Below are positions 1 to 8,397 of a stretch of 64,000 bases of DNA, piece after piece. Source of the stretch: Roseibium sp. MMSF_3544 (GTDB taxonomy: Bacteria; Pseudomonadota; Alphaproteobacteria; Rhizobiales; Stappiaceae); contig NZ_JASHKA010000020.1 in NCBI RefSeq assembly GCF_030732845.1, positions 1 through 64,000 on the forward strand, written 5' to 3'. Both the position numbers and the translations under genes were made by a program. The number at the start of each line of letters is the position of its first letter. Positions within the stretch are counted from its first letter, which is position 1. The notes beneath the pieces were generated by a model. The model ran no database searches. It saw only the letters and a program-made list of their open reading frames with translations, and was not told the origin of the DNA.

Positions 1-3000
1 CCTGCCTATGGCGCTGACGGAGCCGGGTCTGTGAGCTACGCGCTGTCAGTTCCTGTTGTTGCGACGGGTCTTTACCTGACGGGTTCGACGACAGAGATCG
101 AGCTTGTGAAGGTTGACGACCAGACGTTCGAGGGCCGCGAGGGCGGAGCAGGCGGTACGCTGGCATTCACGGTGTCGATCAACAATGACGACACGAGTTC
201 TGAGTTTGGTGAGGTCACGGTAACGCTTGAGAGCGGAGTGTCCCTGACGCATCCGGTTGGGGGTGATCTTGCCGCGGGCGGCACGCATCCCGGGTCTGAT
301 CACGACGACAGTGTCGATCTTGAGGGTCTTGTCTTTGTTGTCCAGACGGTGACGGATGGCGACAACGACACGTCGAGTGCGACGAGCGCCAATGCGCTGA
401 GCATCGAGTTCCAGGATGATGGTCCTGTCGTAACGGAAGTCTCAATCACCTCAGACACCGCCACTCTCGACGAATCCGTTGGCACCGACGGATCGCAGAG
501 AGATGAGGATGGAGACGCGATTCCCAATGACGAAAGCCTTGCACCTGCTCTCTTCTTGGGCAGGGACTACGGCCAGATAATCGGGTATGCCACGCTGGCG
601 GCGGCGTTGACGTATTCATTCAGTGCCGGTGCCGATGGGCTAAGCAGTGAACTTGTCAGTCTGACTGACAGCGGTGGCAATACCCACAACGAAACGGAAA
701 CCAACTTGTCGCTCAGCTCGACAGGCCAGTCGATCTTCCTGTTTACGGACCAGGGGATTGTTGTTGGCCGTGCAGGCGACAATGCCGGCGATGCTGCAAA
801 TGGGCCGGTGGCCTTTGCGATCGGAATCGACGGCTCCGACGTGGTCATTGCCCAGTATGCGGCACTTTCGCATAGCGATATCGGTTCTCATGACGAACCG
901 GTCGGGCTTGGCGACTTCGTCTATGTCACGGTTACGGTAACGGATGGCGACGGCGACACCGCTGCGCTGACGTCGAACGAAGCGCTCAGTATCTCGTTTG
1001 AGGATGATGGGCCGGATGCAATTGATGACAGCGCGCAGCTTGCTCTGGGGCAGACGGACTTCAACGTCCTCTTCGTGCTTGATTTCAGTGGCAGTGTTGA
1101 TAGCAACGAACTGGCGACAATGCTGGACGCCGTTGAAGCTGCCGGACAGGCGTTCTTCAATGGGGCAGGCGATGTGCAGATCCAGCTGGTCGCATTCGGC
1201 GCAAACGCCGCGTCGGCAGGACCGTTTACCGATTTTACCAGCTTTGTAAACCAGTTGGATGCCTGGGAAAGCAATCGTCCTGTGGACACTTTCGCGACTG
1301 ACTATACAGACGCTATCAATGAGGCGATCAGCATTTTCAATGCAACGCAAACGCCAGCGAATGCCGACTACAACAACCAGGTTTTCTTCCTGAGTGACGG
1401 CAATCCAAATCAGAACACGCGGCCTGGACATTCGCTTCAGTTGTCGACGCAGACGAACTGGAACAATCTGGTCACGGATAATGATGTCACCGTTCAGACG
1501 ATCGGTATCGGTAACAACCTGGATCCGTCGAATCTTCAGGATGTCGACGAAGTTGATGGAGACAACACCGTCATAACGGTCAATACATTTGACCAATTGA
1601 TCCAAACGTTGCTCGATCTTGTAAGTGCCGAAATGGTTTCAGGCAACGTGCTCCTCGGCGATGACGGTGTTGTCGGCGGCGGGGACGACGATTCCTTTGG
1701 GGAGGACGGCGGCAGGATCCTGTCTATCCAGGTCGGAACCGTGCTCTATACCTATGATGCCACGGCGGACGAAATCACCAACAACGGAGGCGACCCGACA
1801 GAACAAGGTTCGGAACTGACCGTCACCACGCCTGCGAGCGGGACGCTTGAGTTCAACTTCGTAACAGGTGCCTGGACGTATAGCGCTACCGGTTCAACAA
1901 GTACCGGCGTCGAAGCGTTTGAGTATACCCTTGTCGACAATGACGGGGACACGAGTTCAGCAACGCTTTCTGTGGATGTCGTTCCAGCGCCCAAGGCGGC
2001 GGGCGATTTCGTTCTCACAAACATCACGGATTTCTCACCGATCGATATTCCCAACGACGCTTTGTTGAACAACGATACCGATGGCAGCGGAAATGGGCTT
2101 AATGTGACTTCAGTGAGCGACCCGACCGGTGGCACTGTTTCGGCAGGCGTTCAGTTTGATCCAGCTCCGCAGGAAATCACAAGGCTCTATGATTTTGCTG
2201 GCGTTACGCGCGGCACAAACGATCATTTCGCCTATGAGTTCGAGTTTGATCCTGATGGCTCTCAATACAATGGCCTGTTTGAGTTGACTGAGGCAGTCGG
2301 TATTGGTGGTCCGGGAGCTCCATCCGCCAGCGAGGCGACCAATGACGATTATGAAGATATCGCCGAAGATGGAAACGGTGACTGGGATGTGCCGGACCCT
2401 GGAAACGACGATCATGCCGTTTTCTGGGCTCAATTCTCAATCGGCGAAGCTGCCGCTTCCATATCTGAAATCGAAGTTACCATTGACGCGAATTCGACCG
2501 ACAACAGAAGTGACTTGGGCATCTGGAATTACACCACGTCGCAATGGGTGCAACTCGATGGCTTCTCCAATAGCGGCTTTTGGAGTGGAAGCATCACCAG
2601 CAATTTCAACGATTACCTAAATGCGTCAAACCAGTTGACTGTCGCATTTGTCAATTGGGACGACGACGATGCATTTGGCGTTGACTACATAAGTGTTGAA
2701 GTCTCTGCAGATGAAGCAGCCTTCTCCAGCGGCTCCTTCGATTACGAAATTACTGACGGCAACGGTTTCACTGACACGGCCAATGTCAGCGTCACAGGGG
2801 TGGACAGCACTACTGTGACCGGCACCGACGAGGACGAAATCCTTATCGGAAACGACAATGGGTCGACGTTGGATGGTGCCGGTGGGAACGACTATATTGT
2901 CGGCGGCGACAGCGCAGACACCCTTATCGGCGGCGACGGTGAGGATGTTCTTGCCGGTGGTCTCGGCGTGGATCTGCTCTGGGGCGGTTCACTGAACGGT

Positions 3001-3315
3001 GGTGGTGACGGCGATATCGACACGTTCGTGATCGACGATGCGACGGCTGTCGATATCATCGGCGATTTCGAGGCGGGCGTTGACGAGATCGACCTGACCG
3101 CACTGATCAACGGACTGTCGTCCGGCGAAGATCCGGAAGCCGCAGGTTACGTCCAGGTGGTCCAAAATGGCAGCAACGCCGATGTTCAGGTGGATACCGA
3201 TGGAGGAGGCAACGGCTACCAAACGGTCGTGACGCTTCAGAACTTCAACGTGACGGACGAAACCGTTCGCATCCTCTACAACGACGCCGATGGCGACAAG
3301 GGGACGAATGTCTAG
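1..3315 (+). CDS. Type I-secreted repeat protein with VWA and RTX regions (5' end missing)
   Basis: The reading frame is open from base 1, so the N-terminus lies outside the window; 1,104 residues are visible. In order there is the end of one T1SS-143/DUF5801-type repeat (to about nt 430, ending in an ALSIEFQDDGP motif), a second complete copy (about nt 540-1015, ending ALSISFEDDGP), a von Willebrand A domain with a DFSGS metal-binding motif at nt 1081-1095, a VCBS-like domain (about nt 1640-1980), a cadherin-like domain, then glycine/aspartate RTX nonapeptides (about nt 2870-2990) and a C-terminal type I secretion target domain. Proteins of this kind leave the cell through an ABC-type exporter, bind calcium and often act in adhesion or biofilm. 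No exporter gene is in the window. A likely adhesin; the substrate is unknown. Confidence 0.9.
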   Translation, partial: PAYGADGAGSVSYALSVPVVATGLYLTGSTTEIELVKVDDQTFEGREGGAGGTLAFTVSINNDDTSSEFGEVTVTLESGVSLTHPVGGDLAAGGTHPGSDHDDSVDLEGLVFVVQTVTDGDNDTSSATSANALSIEFQDDGPVVTEVSITSDTATLDESVGTDGSQRDEDGDAIPNDESLAPALFLGRDYGQIIGYATLAAALTYSFSAGADGLSSELVSLTDSGGNTHNETETNLSLSSTGQSIFLFTDQGIVVGRAGDNAGDAANGPVAFAIGIDGSDVVIAQYAALSHSDIGSHDEPVGLGDFVYVTVTVTDGDGDTAALTSNEALSISFEDDGPDAIDDSAQLALGQTDFNVLFVLDFSGSVDSNELATMLDAVEAAGQAFFNGAGDVQIQLVAFGANAASAGPFTDFTSFVNQLDAWESNRPVDTFATDYTDAINEAISIFNATQTPANADYNNQVFFLSDGNPNQNTRPGHSLQLSTQTNWNNLVTDNDVTVQTIGIGNNLDPSNLQDVDEVDGDNTVITVNTFDQLIQTLLDLVSAEMVSGNVLLGDDGVVGGGDDDSFGEDGGRILSIQVGTVLYTYDATADEITNNGGDPTEQGSELTVTTPASGTLEFNFVTGAWTYSATGSTSTGVEAFEYTLVDNDGDTSSATLSVDVVPAPKAAGDFVLTNITDFSPIDIPNDALLNNDTDGSGNGLNVTSVSDPTGGTVSAGVQFDPAPQEITRLYDFAGVTRGTNDHFAYEFEFDPDGSQYNGLFELTEAVGIGGPGAPSASEATNDDYEDIAEDGNGDWDVPDPGNDDHAVFWAQFSIGEAAASISEIEVTIDANSTDNRSDLGIWNYTTSQWVQLDGFSNSGFWSGSITSNFNDYLNASNQLTVAFVNWDDDDAFGVDYISVEVSADEAAFSSGSFDYEITDGNGFTDTANVSVTGVDSTTVTGTDEDEILIGNDNGSTLDGAGGNDYIVGGDSADTLIGGDGEDVLAGGLGVDLLWGGSLNGGGDGDIDTFVIDDATAVDIIGDFEAGVDEIDLTALINGLSSGEDPEAAGYVQVVQNGSNADVQVDTDGGGNGYQTVVTLQNFNVTDETVRILYNDADGDKGTNV

Positions 3316-3341
3316 AACCTGAGCGGGCATTTAAACTTCGG

Positions 3342-3372
3342 CCGGCGCTGGTGGCGTTTTCACCGGTGCCGG
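3342..3372 (+). terminator. Hairpin after the RTX gene
   Basis: Two 12-base arms (3342-3353 and 3361-3372) pair with two G-U wobbles around a 7-base loop, 26 bases after the stop codon of the RTX protein. The T tract afterwards is poor, so this is a possible rather than canonical intrinsic terminator. Confidence 0.4.
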
Positions 3373-3530
3373 TTGTGTCCGCAAACAGCCCTTAAGACGC
3401 CAAAAGGGTTGTGCCAATGTCACACTTTCCAACTTTCTGCACTCCGCAGGTGCTTCGAACACTTTGTTAAGTTGACCATTTTGCTGACTTAAGCATAAAT
3501 CTTTGAATACCTTATCCGTGAGGGAAACTG

Positions 3531-3878
3531 ATGAAGAAACTCTTGTTCGCCATTGCGCTTGTCCCGCTGACGTTTCAGGCCGGTCATGCCGCGGATCTTG
3601 GCGGGGGATATTGCCAGCTCGTTCAGCCTTCACAGCTCATGACGATCGAAAGCAATTCCCAGTTGAGTGACGAGGTTGTGCGGCTGATGACGGAAGCCGT
3701 AAACGTGGCTGATGACGATCGCTGGATCGACAGCACCAGCCCGGCTTTCACCTGGGCCTCCGAAGCCAAGGTTGCGTGCGGTAAGGCCTATGGCTATTTG
3801 CGCACCAACACCCGCGATGCGGAAAACATCAACAAGTGCGAGTGCTTCCACCAGAGAATGGTCAGCTACATGTATTGA
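3531..3878 (+). CDS. Small secreted protein of unknown function
   Basis: 115 residues. It starts with a typical Sec signal peptide (MKK, hydrophobic core, cleavage expected after GHA around residue 20). The mature part of about 95 residues carries four cysteines: one near the N-terminus, one in an ACGKAYGYL context, and a CxC pair in KCECFHQRM near the C-terminus. These could form disulfides in the periplasm. A GAGGGA-like ribosome site sits just before the ATG. I do not recognise the family. It stands alone between the RTX protein and a lipoprotein gene. Confidence 0.7.
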   Translation: MKKLLFAIALVPLTFQAGHAADLGGGYCQLVQPSQLMTIESNSQLSDEVVRLMTEAVNVADDDRWIDSTSPAFTWASEAKVACGKAYGYLRTNTRDAENINKCECFHQRMVSYMY

Positions 3879-4255
3879 CCGGCGGAGCTTCCTCCGGTGG
3901 ACGCGAGCTCTGTCCGATGTTCTTAAACCGTAGCATGTCGTTGAAGGGTCTCCGTGAGGCGGCTCGATTACTTTGATTGACCAGCTGCGCAAAACAAATC
4001 CGCTAGTCGAAGCAGTCGGTTCGGAAAAAGACCATTTTTGAGCAAGATTATGGTGGGCAAAACTTAAATAGGGTCGCCAATCTTGGTGATGATTGCAACA
4101 GTTGAACGGGATGGTTTCAGCAATCTGTACCCTGGATGATGATTTGAAATAACAGTCGGAAAGTGTGGGCAATAACAACACGCCGTCACGGCAAGACGGC
4201 CCTGATAACACTTCGGCGGGATCATGCCGGGGAGCCATGCGGACGCACGCAAATC
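3879..4255. other. Intergenic region, 377 bases
   Basis: No convincing gene. Open frames here lack codon structure and recognisable products. The second half (about 4080-4240) should hold the promoter of the downstream lipoprotein, but I could not pick out good -35/-10 boxes. A GGGGAG stretch at about 4229-4235 is rather far from the chosen start at 4256. Confidence 0.5.
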
Positions 4256-5326
4256 ATGATCACAATCCTCAGAAGATCTTGTTTCTTTTTGGCGTTGATT
4301 GCGCTCAGCGCCTGTCAATATGCCGGCGAAACAACCCTGGATCAGGTCGAAGATGTCGGGCCGCCGCTGAATGCCGAGGTCATCGGCTCCGGCGATGCCA
4401 CACTGGCATTGGTGTTGCCGTTCGAAGGATCGAACGCCGCGACGGCAAAGCAGATTCGCAATGGGGCGGTTCTGGCTCATGAACACCTGTCGGCCGACAA
4501 GTTGAAGCTGGCGATCGTCAATGCCGGCAGCCCCGACTACAGCGACCTCAAAAACACGTCCCTCGTTGCGCTTTATGCGCCGGACAACAAGGTGCACTCG
4601 TCCCCTCCCGGCCGCGCCGTCAATGTGTCTCTGGGAGACAAGCCGCTGACAAAGGACGGATTGTCGATGGTCGCCAGCGACATGGACAGTCTTGTCGCGG
4701 GACTTCGGTTTGCCTCACCTTCCGGCGCCCCGGTCGTGGTTCTTGCACCTGAAACTCAGTCGGACGCAGATCTGGAAGCTTTGGCGAAAAAGGTCGGCGG
4801 AACCGTTGAAATCATCAAATACGCGAAGAATGCGAAGGGAACAGCCCTTGCCAAGTCGATTGAGTCGGTTGGCGACATAACTGCTGTCGGCTTCGTTGAG
4901 AGCAATTCCAAGGTCGTTGAAATTGCCGCGGCACTCAAACGTCTGAAGTCCAAGCCGGTGATTATCGGACATACGGGCTGGGGACAAAGCCTGGTCGGAA
5001 ATCCGAAGATGCGCGATGCTATTGTAGCCCGGCCGGACAGTTCCAGCTGGGGTTTCGTCACGGAGCGCTATCAGAAGAAGTTTGGAGAAAATCCGACGGA
5101 AATGAGCCTTTACGGCTTTGACATTGTGGCTGTTGCGGCCGGTCTGGTGCGCCAGCACGGTTCCAGGGCCATCACCCGCAAACGCCTCGGCGACAGCAAG
5201 GGGTTCAAAGGCGCAGCAGGTGCATTCCGTTTCACCAAGGACGGGACGGTGGAGCGTCTTTACGAGATCACGAAGATTGATGGCGGCAAACTGACCGTTA
5301 TCAAGCGTGCTCCGGCCGGATTTTGA
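4256..5326 (+). CDS. Lipoprotein with periplasmic-binding (type 1, LivK/LppC-like) fold
   Basis: 356 residues from the ATG at 4256, chosen because it directly precedes a lipoprotein signal peptide (two arginines, hydrophobic run, LSAC lipobox with cysteine near residue 20). The frame stays open 31 codons upstream to 4163, but that stretch does not look coding. The mature part has the alternating pattern of a type 1 periplasmic binding protein (LVLPFEG early, VVVLAPETQSD in the middle, a YGFDIVAVAAGLV segment near the end). This matches the alphaproteobacterial penicillin-binding-protein-activator/branched-chain amino acid binding group. No transporter genes adjoin it, which favours an envelope role over transport, but that is inference. 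Confidence 0.75.
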   Translation: MITILRRSCFFLALIALSACQYAGETTLDQVEDVGPPLNAEVIGSGDATLALVLPFEGSNAATAKQIRNGAVLAHEHLSADKLKLAIVNAGSPDYSDLKNTSLVALYAPDNKVHSSPPGRAVNVSLGDKPLTKDGLSMVASDMDSLVAGLRFASPSGAPVVVLAPETQSDADLEALAKKVGGTVEIIKYAKNAKGTALAKSIESVGDITAVGFVESNSKVVEIAAALKRLKSKPVIIGHTGWGQSLVGNPKMRDAIVARPDSSSWGFVTERYQKKFGENPTEMSLYGFDIVAVAAGLVRQHGSRAITRKRLGDSKGFKGAAGAFRFTKDGTVERLYEITKIDGGKLTVIKRAPAGF

Positions 5327-5453
5327 GGCCCACAGGGCGGGCAGTTGAAAACTGCGAACAGACTTGACCAATGTGGCTGGAAGGATTTGAATCTGCGCAA
5401 GAATTCAGTCTGCGCAAATTTGCCTCCTTGAACCTGGCCGGAAGGGTTAAGCC

Positions 5454-6359
5454 GTGAAGTTTCAGCAGTTGCGCTATTTCGTTGCCGTTTATGAGGAAAA
5501 ATCGTTTTCGGCGGCCGCAAACCGGGTGAATGCCACGCAGTCCGGGCTTTCGATGCATGTGCGCAAACTGGAAAGCCGGTATGGCGTCAGTCTGTTTGAA
5601 CGGAGCTGGGCGGGAGTTGAGCCGACCGAGGCCGGTCACATCTTCTACAAACGGGCAGTCGAGGTTCTGAGCGCGACGGCGAAGGCTGAGGAAAGTCTGC
5701 GTGAGCTGTCCGGCGCGATCTCCGATCATATTCGCATCGGCCTGATGCCCAGCTTCACCGGGACAATTCTCAGCTTCACGATGATGCGCTTTACCAGCGA
5801 GTTTCCAAGCGTGCGCGTCACGATCGAAGAAGCCTATTCGGCAACGCTTTCAAATCTCGTGTCGGAAGGGGCTCTCGATTTCGCGATCGTTCCGGCAGTG
5901 GATTCCGATCTGGGTCTTGAATCCACATTGATGGCGGTCGACCGGGAGTGCCTGGTGTGCGCGGGAAACAGTAAGATCGCGGACCTCAAGCAAGTGCGTC
6001 TGGCTGATATGTCGCCGTTGAAACTGATTGTCCCGACAGCAGTCAACGTCAGAAGGGGCAGGATAGAACACTATCTCGCGGTCAACGGCATCGAGGTCGC
6101 CGAGCTCATGGAGCTCGACGCGATGATGGGGACGCTCGACCTGGTCGCCAATTCGGACTGGTTGTCCATTTTGCCGTCCGTGCTGAGCCGGCCGGACCGG
6201 GACGGCTGCAAGCGGCGCTTTATCCCCTTGATCGATCCGTCGATGAGCGTTGAATACATGCGGATTTCAAACAAGGCGCAGCCCATGGGCCGCGCCGCGC
6301 AGGCGTTTTCCGATGTCCTGCAGGAAGAGCTGAATACGGCCCTGGAATTCGAGACCTGA
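5454..6359 (+). CDS. LysR-family transcriptional regulator
   Basis: 301 residues with a GTG start. The N-terminus is a LysR winged helix-turn-helix (KFQQLRYFVAVYEEKSF, then SAAANRVNATQSGLSMHVRKLE), followed by a periplasmic-binding-like effector domain. It ends 19 bases from the convergent TRAP permease gene, so it may control the TRAP operon. It resembles the LysR protein at 62334-63236 more than the other three in this window: both carry an NATQSG recognition helix and a DAMxGTLDxVAxxDWxxILP segment near residues 220-245. The ligand cannot be read from sequence. Confidence 0.9.
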   Translation: MKFQQLRYFVAVYEEKSFSAAANRVNATQSGLSMHVRKLESRYGVSLFERSWAGVEPTEAGHIFYKRAVEVLSATAKAEESLRELSGAISDHIRIGLMPSFTGTILSFTMMRFTSEFPSVRVTIEEAYSATLSNLVSEGALDFAIVPAVDSDLGLESTLMAVDRECLVCAGNSKIADLKQVRLADMSPLKLIVPTAVNVRRGRIEHYLAVNGIEVAELMELDAMMGTLDLVANSDWLSILPSVLSRPDRDGCKRRFIPLIDPSMSVEYMRISNKAQPMGRAAQAFSDVLQEELNTALEFET

Positions 6360-6378
6360 CCCTCAACAGGCCCTCGCC

Positions 6379-7695
6379 CTAGAAGACAGTCTGCGGCAGC
6401 CAGCTGGCAAGGCCGGGGAAAACAATCACCAGAACTGCGACGGCCAGGATCATGATCCAATAGGGGATGGACCCTTTGAAGATCATGCCGAGGGACACCG
6501 TTCGATCCGGTACGGCTGCCTTGACCGTAAAGATTAGCAATCCGAAGGGGGGTGTGAGCAATCCCGCCTCGATCACCAGGATGCCGAAGATCGCGAAGGC
6601 AAGTTCGTTGATCTGCATGGTCGCTGCGATGGGCGCGAAGATCGGCACCGTCAGTAGAATGATCGAGGTGGAATCGATGAACATCCCGAGGATCAGCCAA
6701 ACCGTGAAAATCATCAGCATGATGATGATCGGGTTGTCGCTGATCGAAAGCATGGTGGAGTTGATGACATTGACCGCGCCTCCCATTGCCAGGAAACGCG
6801 AATACATGGACGCCAGGATCAACAGGATGAGCAACGGTGCCGTTGTGCGCCCCGCACGGTAAACGGCATCGAGCAGCTCCTGCCGTCTCATTCCCTTGAG
6901 CAGCCCGACGAGAAGCGCTCCGATGGCGCCAAAACCGGCAGCCTCCGTGGGTGTCAGAAAGCCGCCCCAGATCCCGCCGATCACAAGAGCGATCAGTCCT
7001 GTGATTGCCAGGGCGCTGATCAGCTCGGAGCGCTTTTGCGCCACGGGCACGTGGTTGAATGCGTCTGGTGCGCTGGCTGGAGCGGTTTCTGGATCGAGCT
7101 TCGCAACAATCACGCAATAGGCAAAGAAGAACGCCGTGAGAAGAAGTCCCGGAACAAGACCGGCGATGAACAGGGCGCCGATAGAGATTTCCGTCAGAAG
7201 CGCCCAGATGATCATCAGGATCGAGGGCGGGATGAGCATGCCGAGACAGGCGCTGCCGGCGACAACTCCGAGCGCATAGGGGCGCTTGTAACCAAGAGCC
7301 ACCATTTCCGGATAGGCAAGGCGCGAAAATGTTGCAGCCGACGCGATCGAGACACCGGTTATGGCCGCGAAGATGGAGTTACCAGAAACTGTCGCGACGG
7401 CGAGGCATCCCGGCAAACGTAAAAAGACCCGATTGCAGATGTTGAAGATATCCTTCGCCGCCCCGGAGCGGGAAATAAACTCGCCCATCAGAACAAACAG
7501 GGGAATGACAATGAAGATGTCCTTGCGAAGCGCCTCATAGGCGGTTCCCGACAAAAGCGAGAAGGCGATGTCGACGCTCCCCAGCATCCAGATGATGCCG
7601 AAGAAGCTTGCGACACCAAGTGCGACGGCCACGTGCACACCCAGGAAGACCAGGGTCATCATGATGCCGAGGAAAACGAAAATGGTGGTGGTCAT
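6379..7695 (-). CDS. dctM: TRAP transporter large permease (DctM family)
   Basis: 438 residues, almost entirely hydrophobic, with about 12 membrane segments and family motifs such as GSGNSIFAAITGVS-type glycine/serine loops and VAGSACLGMLIPPSILMI. DctM is the sodium-coupled transport subunit of TRAP transporters for organic acids and works with a small permease (DctQ) and a periplasmic receptor (DctP). The dctQ gene is 13 bases upstream and dctP is divergent, so the set is complete. Length is normal. Confidence 0.93.
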   Translation of the reverse strand: MTTTIFVFLGIMMTLVFLGVHVAVALGVASFFGIIWMLGSVDIAFSLLSGTAYEALRKDIFIVIPLFVLMGEFISRSGAAKDIFNICNRVFLRLPGCLAVATVSGNSIFAAITGVSIASAATFSRLAYPEMVALGYKRPYALGVVAGSACLGMLIPPSILMIIWALLTEISIGALFIAGLVPGLLLTAFFFAYCVIVAKLDPETAPASAPDAFNHVPVAQKRSELISALAITGLIALVIGGIWGGFLTPTEAAGFGAIGALLVGLLKGMRRQELLDAVYRAGRTTAPLLILLILASMYSRFLAMGGAVNVINSTMLSISDNPIIIMLMIFTVWLILGMFIDSTSIILLTVPIFAPIAATMQINELAFAIFGILVIEAGLLTPPFGLLIFTVKAAVPDRTVSLGMIFKGSIPYWIMILAVAVLVIVFPGLASWLPQTVF

Positions 7696-7708
7696 GACGG
7701 CGCGCTTC

Positions 7709-8218
7709 CTACCGGTCGGTCAGAGAATCTGAGGGACCAAGCGCACCGGTCCAGTCCGCGATGATCAGTGAAACATAGGCGAATGCCGCAAACGCAGCGG
7801 TCACGACGATCAGGAACCGGATCGGCCAGGTGTAGATCCGCAAGGAGCCTTCACCCTCGTATTCTCCAAGCCGCAGCGCATCGAGCGCCTCCGGAACGGT
7901 TGCGTAGCTGATGGCCGCAAAGAGGCCTGCGCCGAGTATGAAACACAGGCTGCGCAGCAACCTTTTGACGACTGGAGGCATGGCATCGATCACCAGTGTC
8001 GTGCGCAGCATCGACCCGGAAAAAATAGCCAGCGGCAACTGCAGAAACGTGATCATGATGACCGAATTCTGGAGAATTTCTTTCGTCCCCGGCAAAGGCG
8101 AGAGGAAAAGAATGCGCCCGAAAACGTCCGTCAAAATCACGAGCGCCAGGACGAAAACCCAGAGCGACGACAGGATGTGAATTGCGCGGGCAACTCTCAC
8201 AACATGCTGAAATCTCAT
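7709..8218 (-). CDS. dctQ: TRAP transporter small permease (DctQ family)
   Basis: 169 residues from an ATG at 8218, which has a GGAGG ribosome site five bases upstream; a longer frame reaches 8275 but lacks this. Four hydrophobic segments are visible (about residues 10-32, 50-70, 90-115, 130-155), as usual for DctQ. It pairs with the large permease downstream in the same transcript. The sequence between this start and dctP contains a perfect palindrome, a likely operator. Confidence 0.88.
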   Translation of the reverse strand: MRFQHVVRVARAIHILSSLWVFVLALVILTDVFGRILFLSPLPGTKEILQNSVIMITFLQLPLAIFSGSMLRTTLVIDAMPPVVKRLLRSLCFILGAGLFAAISYATVPEALDALRLGEYEGEGSLRIYTWPIRFLIVVTAAFAAFAYVSLIIADWTGALGPSDSLTDR

Positions 8219-8286
8219 GCGCTCCTCCACTTTTCGTCTGTTTTTTTTAAGTCGTAATGGTTCTTGCGACGTCACGCAATTGTTTA

Positions 8287-8302
8287 TTTATCACTTGATA
8301 AA
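8287..8302. promoter_or_regulatory. Perfect palindrome between dctQ and dctP
   Basis: TTTATCACTTGATAAA is a 7+2+7 perfect inverted repeat in the divergent dctQM/dctP region, overlapped by a second short repeat (CACTT ... AAGTG). Its position, about 70 bases from dctQ and 95 from dctP, suits an operator for both promoters. Confidence 0.55.
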
Positions 8303-8397
8303 AAAGTGAAACAGTGGAAGCATTGGTCTGGTTGTTCCGCTTGGGAGACGCGGAAGTAGCTGGAAAGACACGGGGGCTTGGCCCCAGGGAGGACTTC

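Noticed and set aside
640..1605. Long minus-strand frame of 321 codons across the RTX gene
   Set aside because: It is antisense to a clearly coding, repeat-rich frame and has no recognisable product; a by-product of codon bias.
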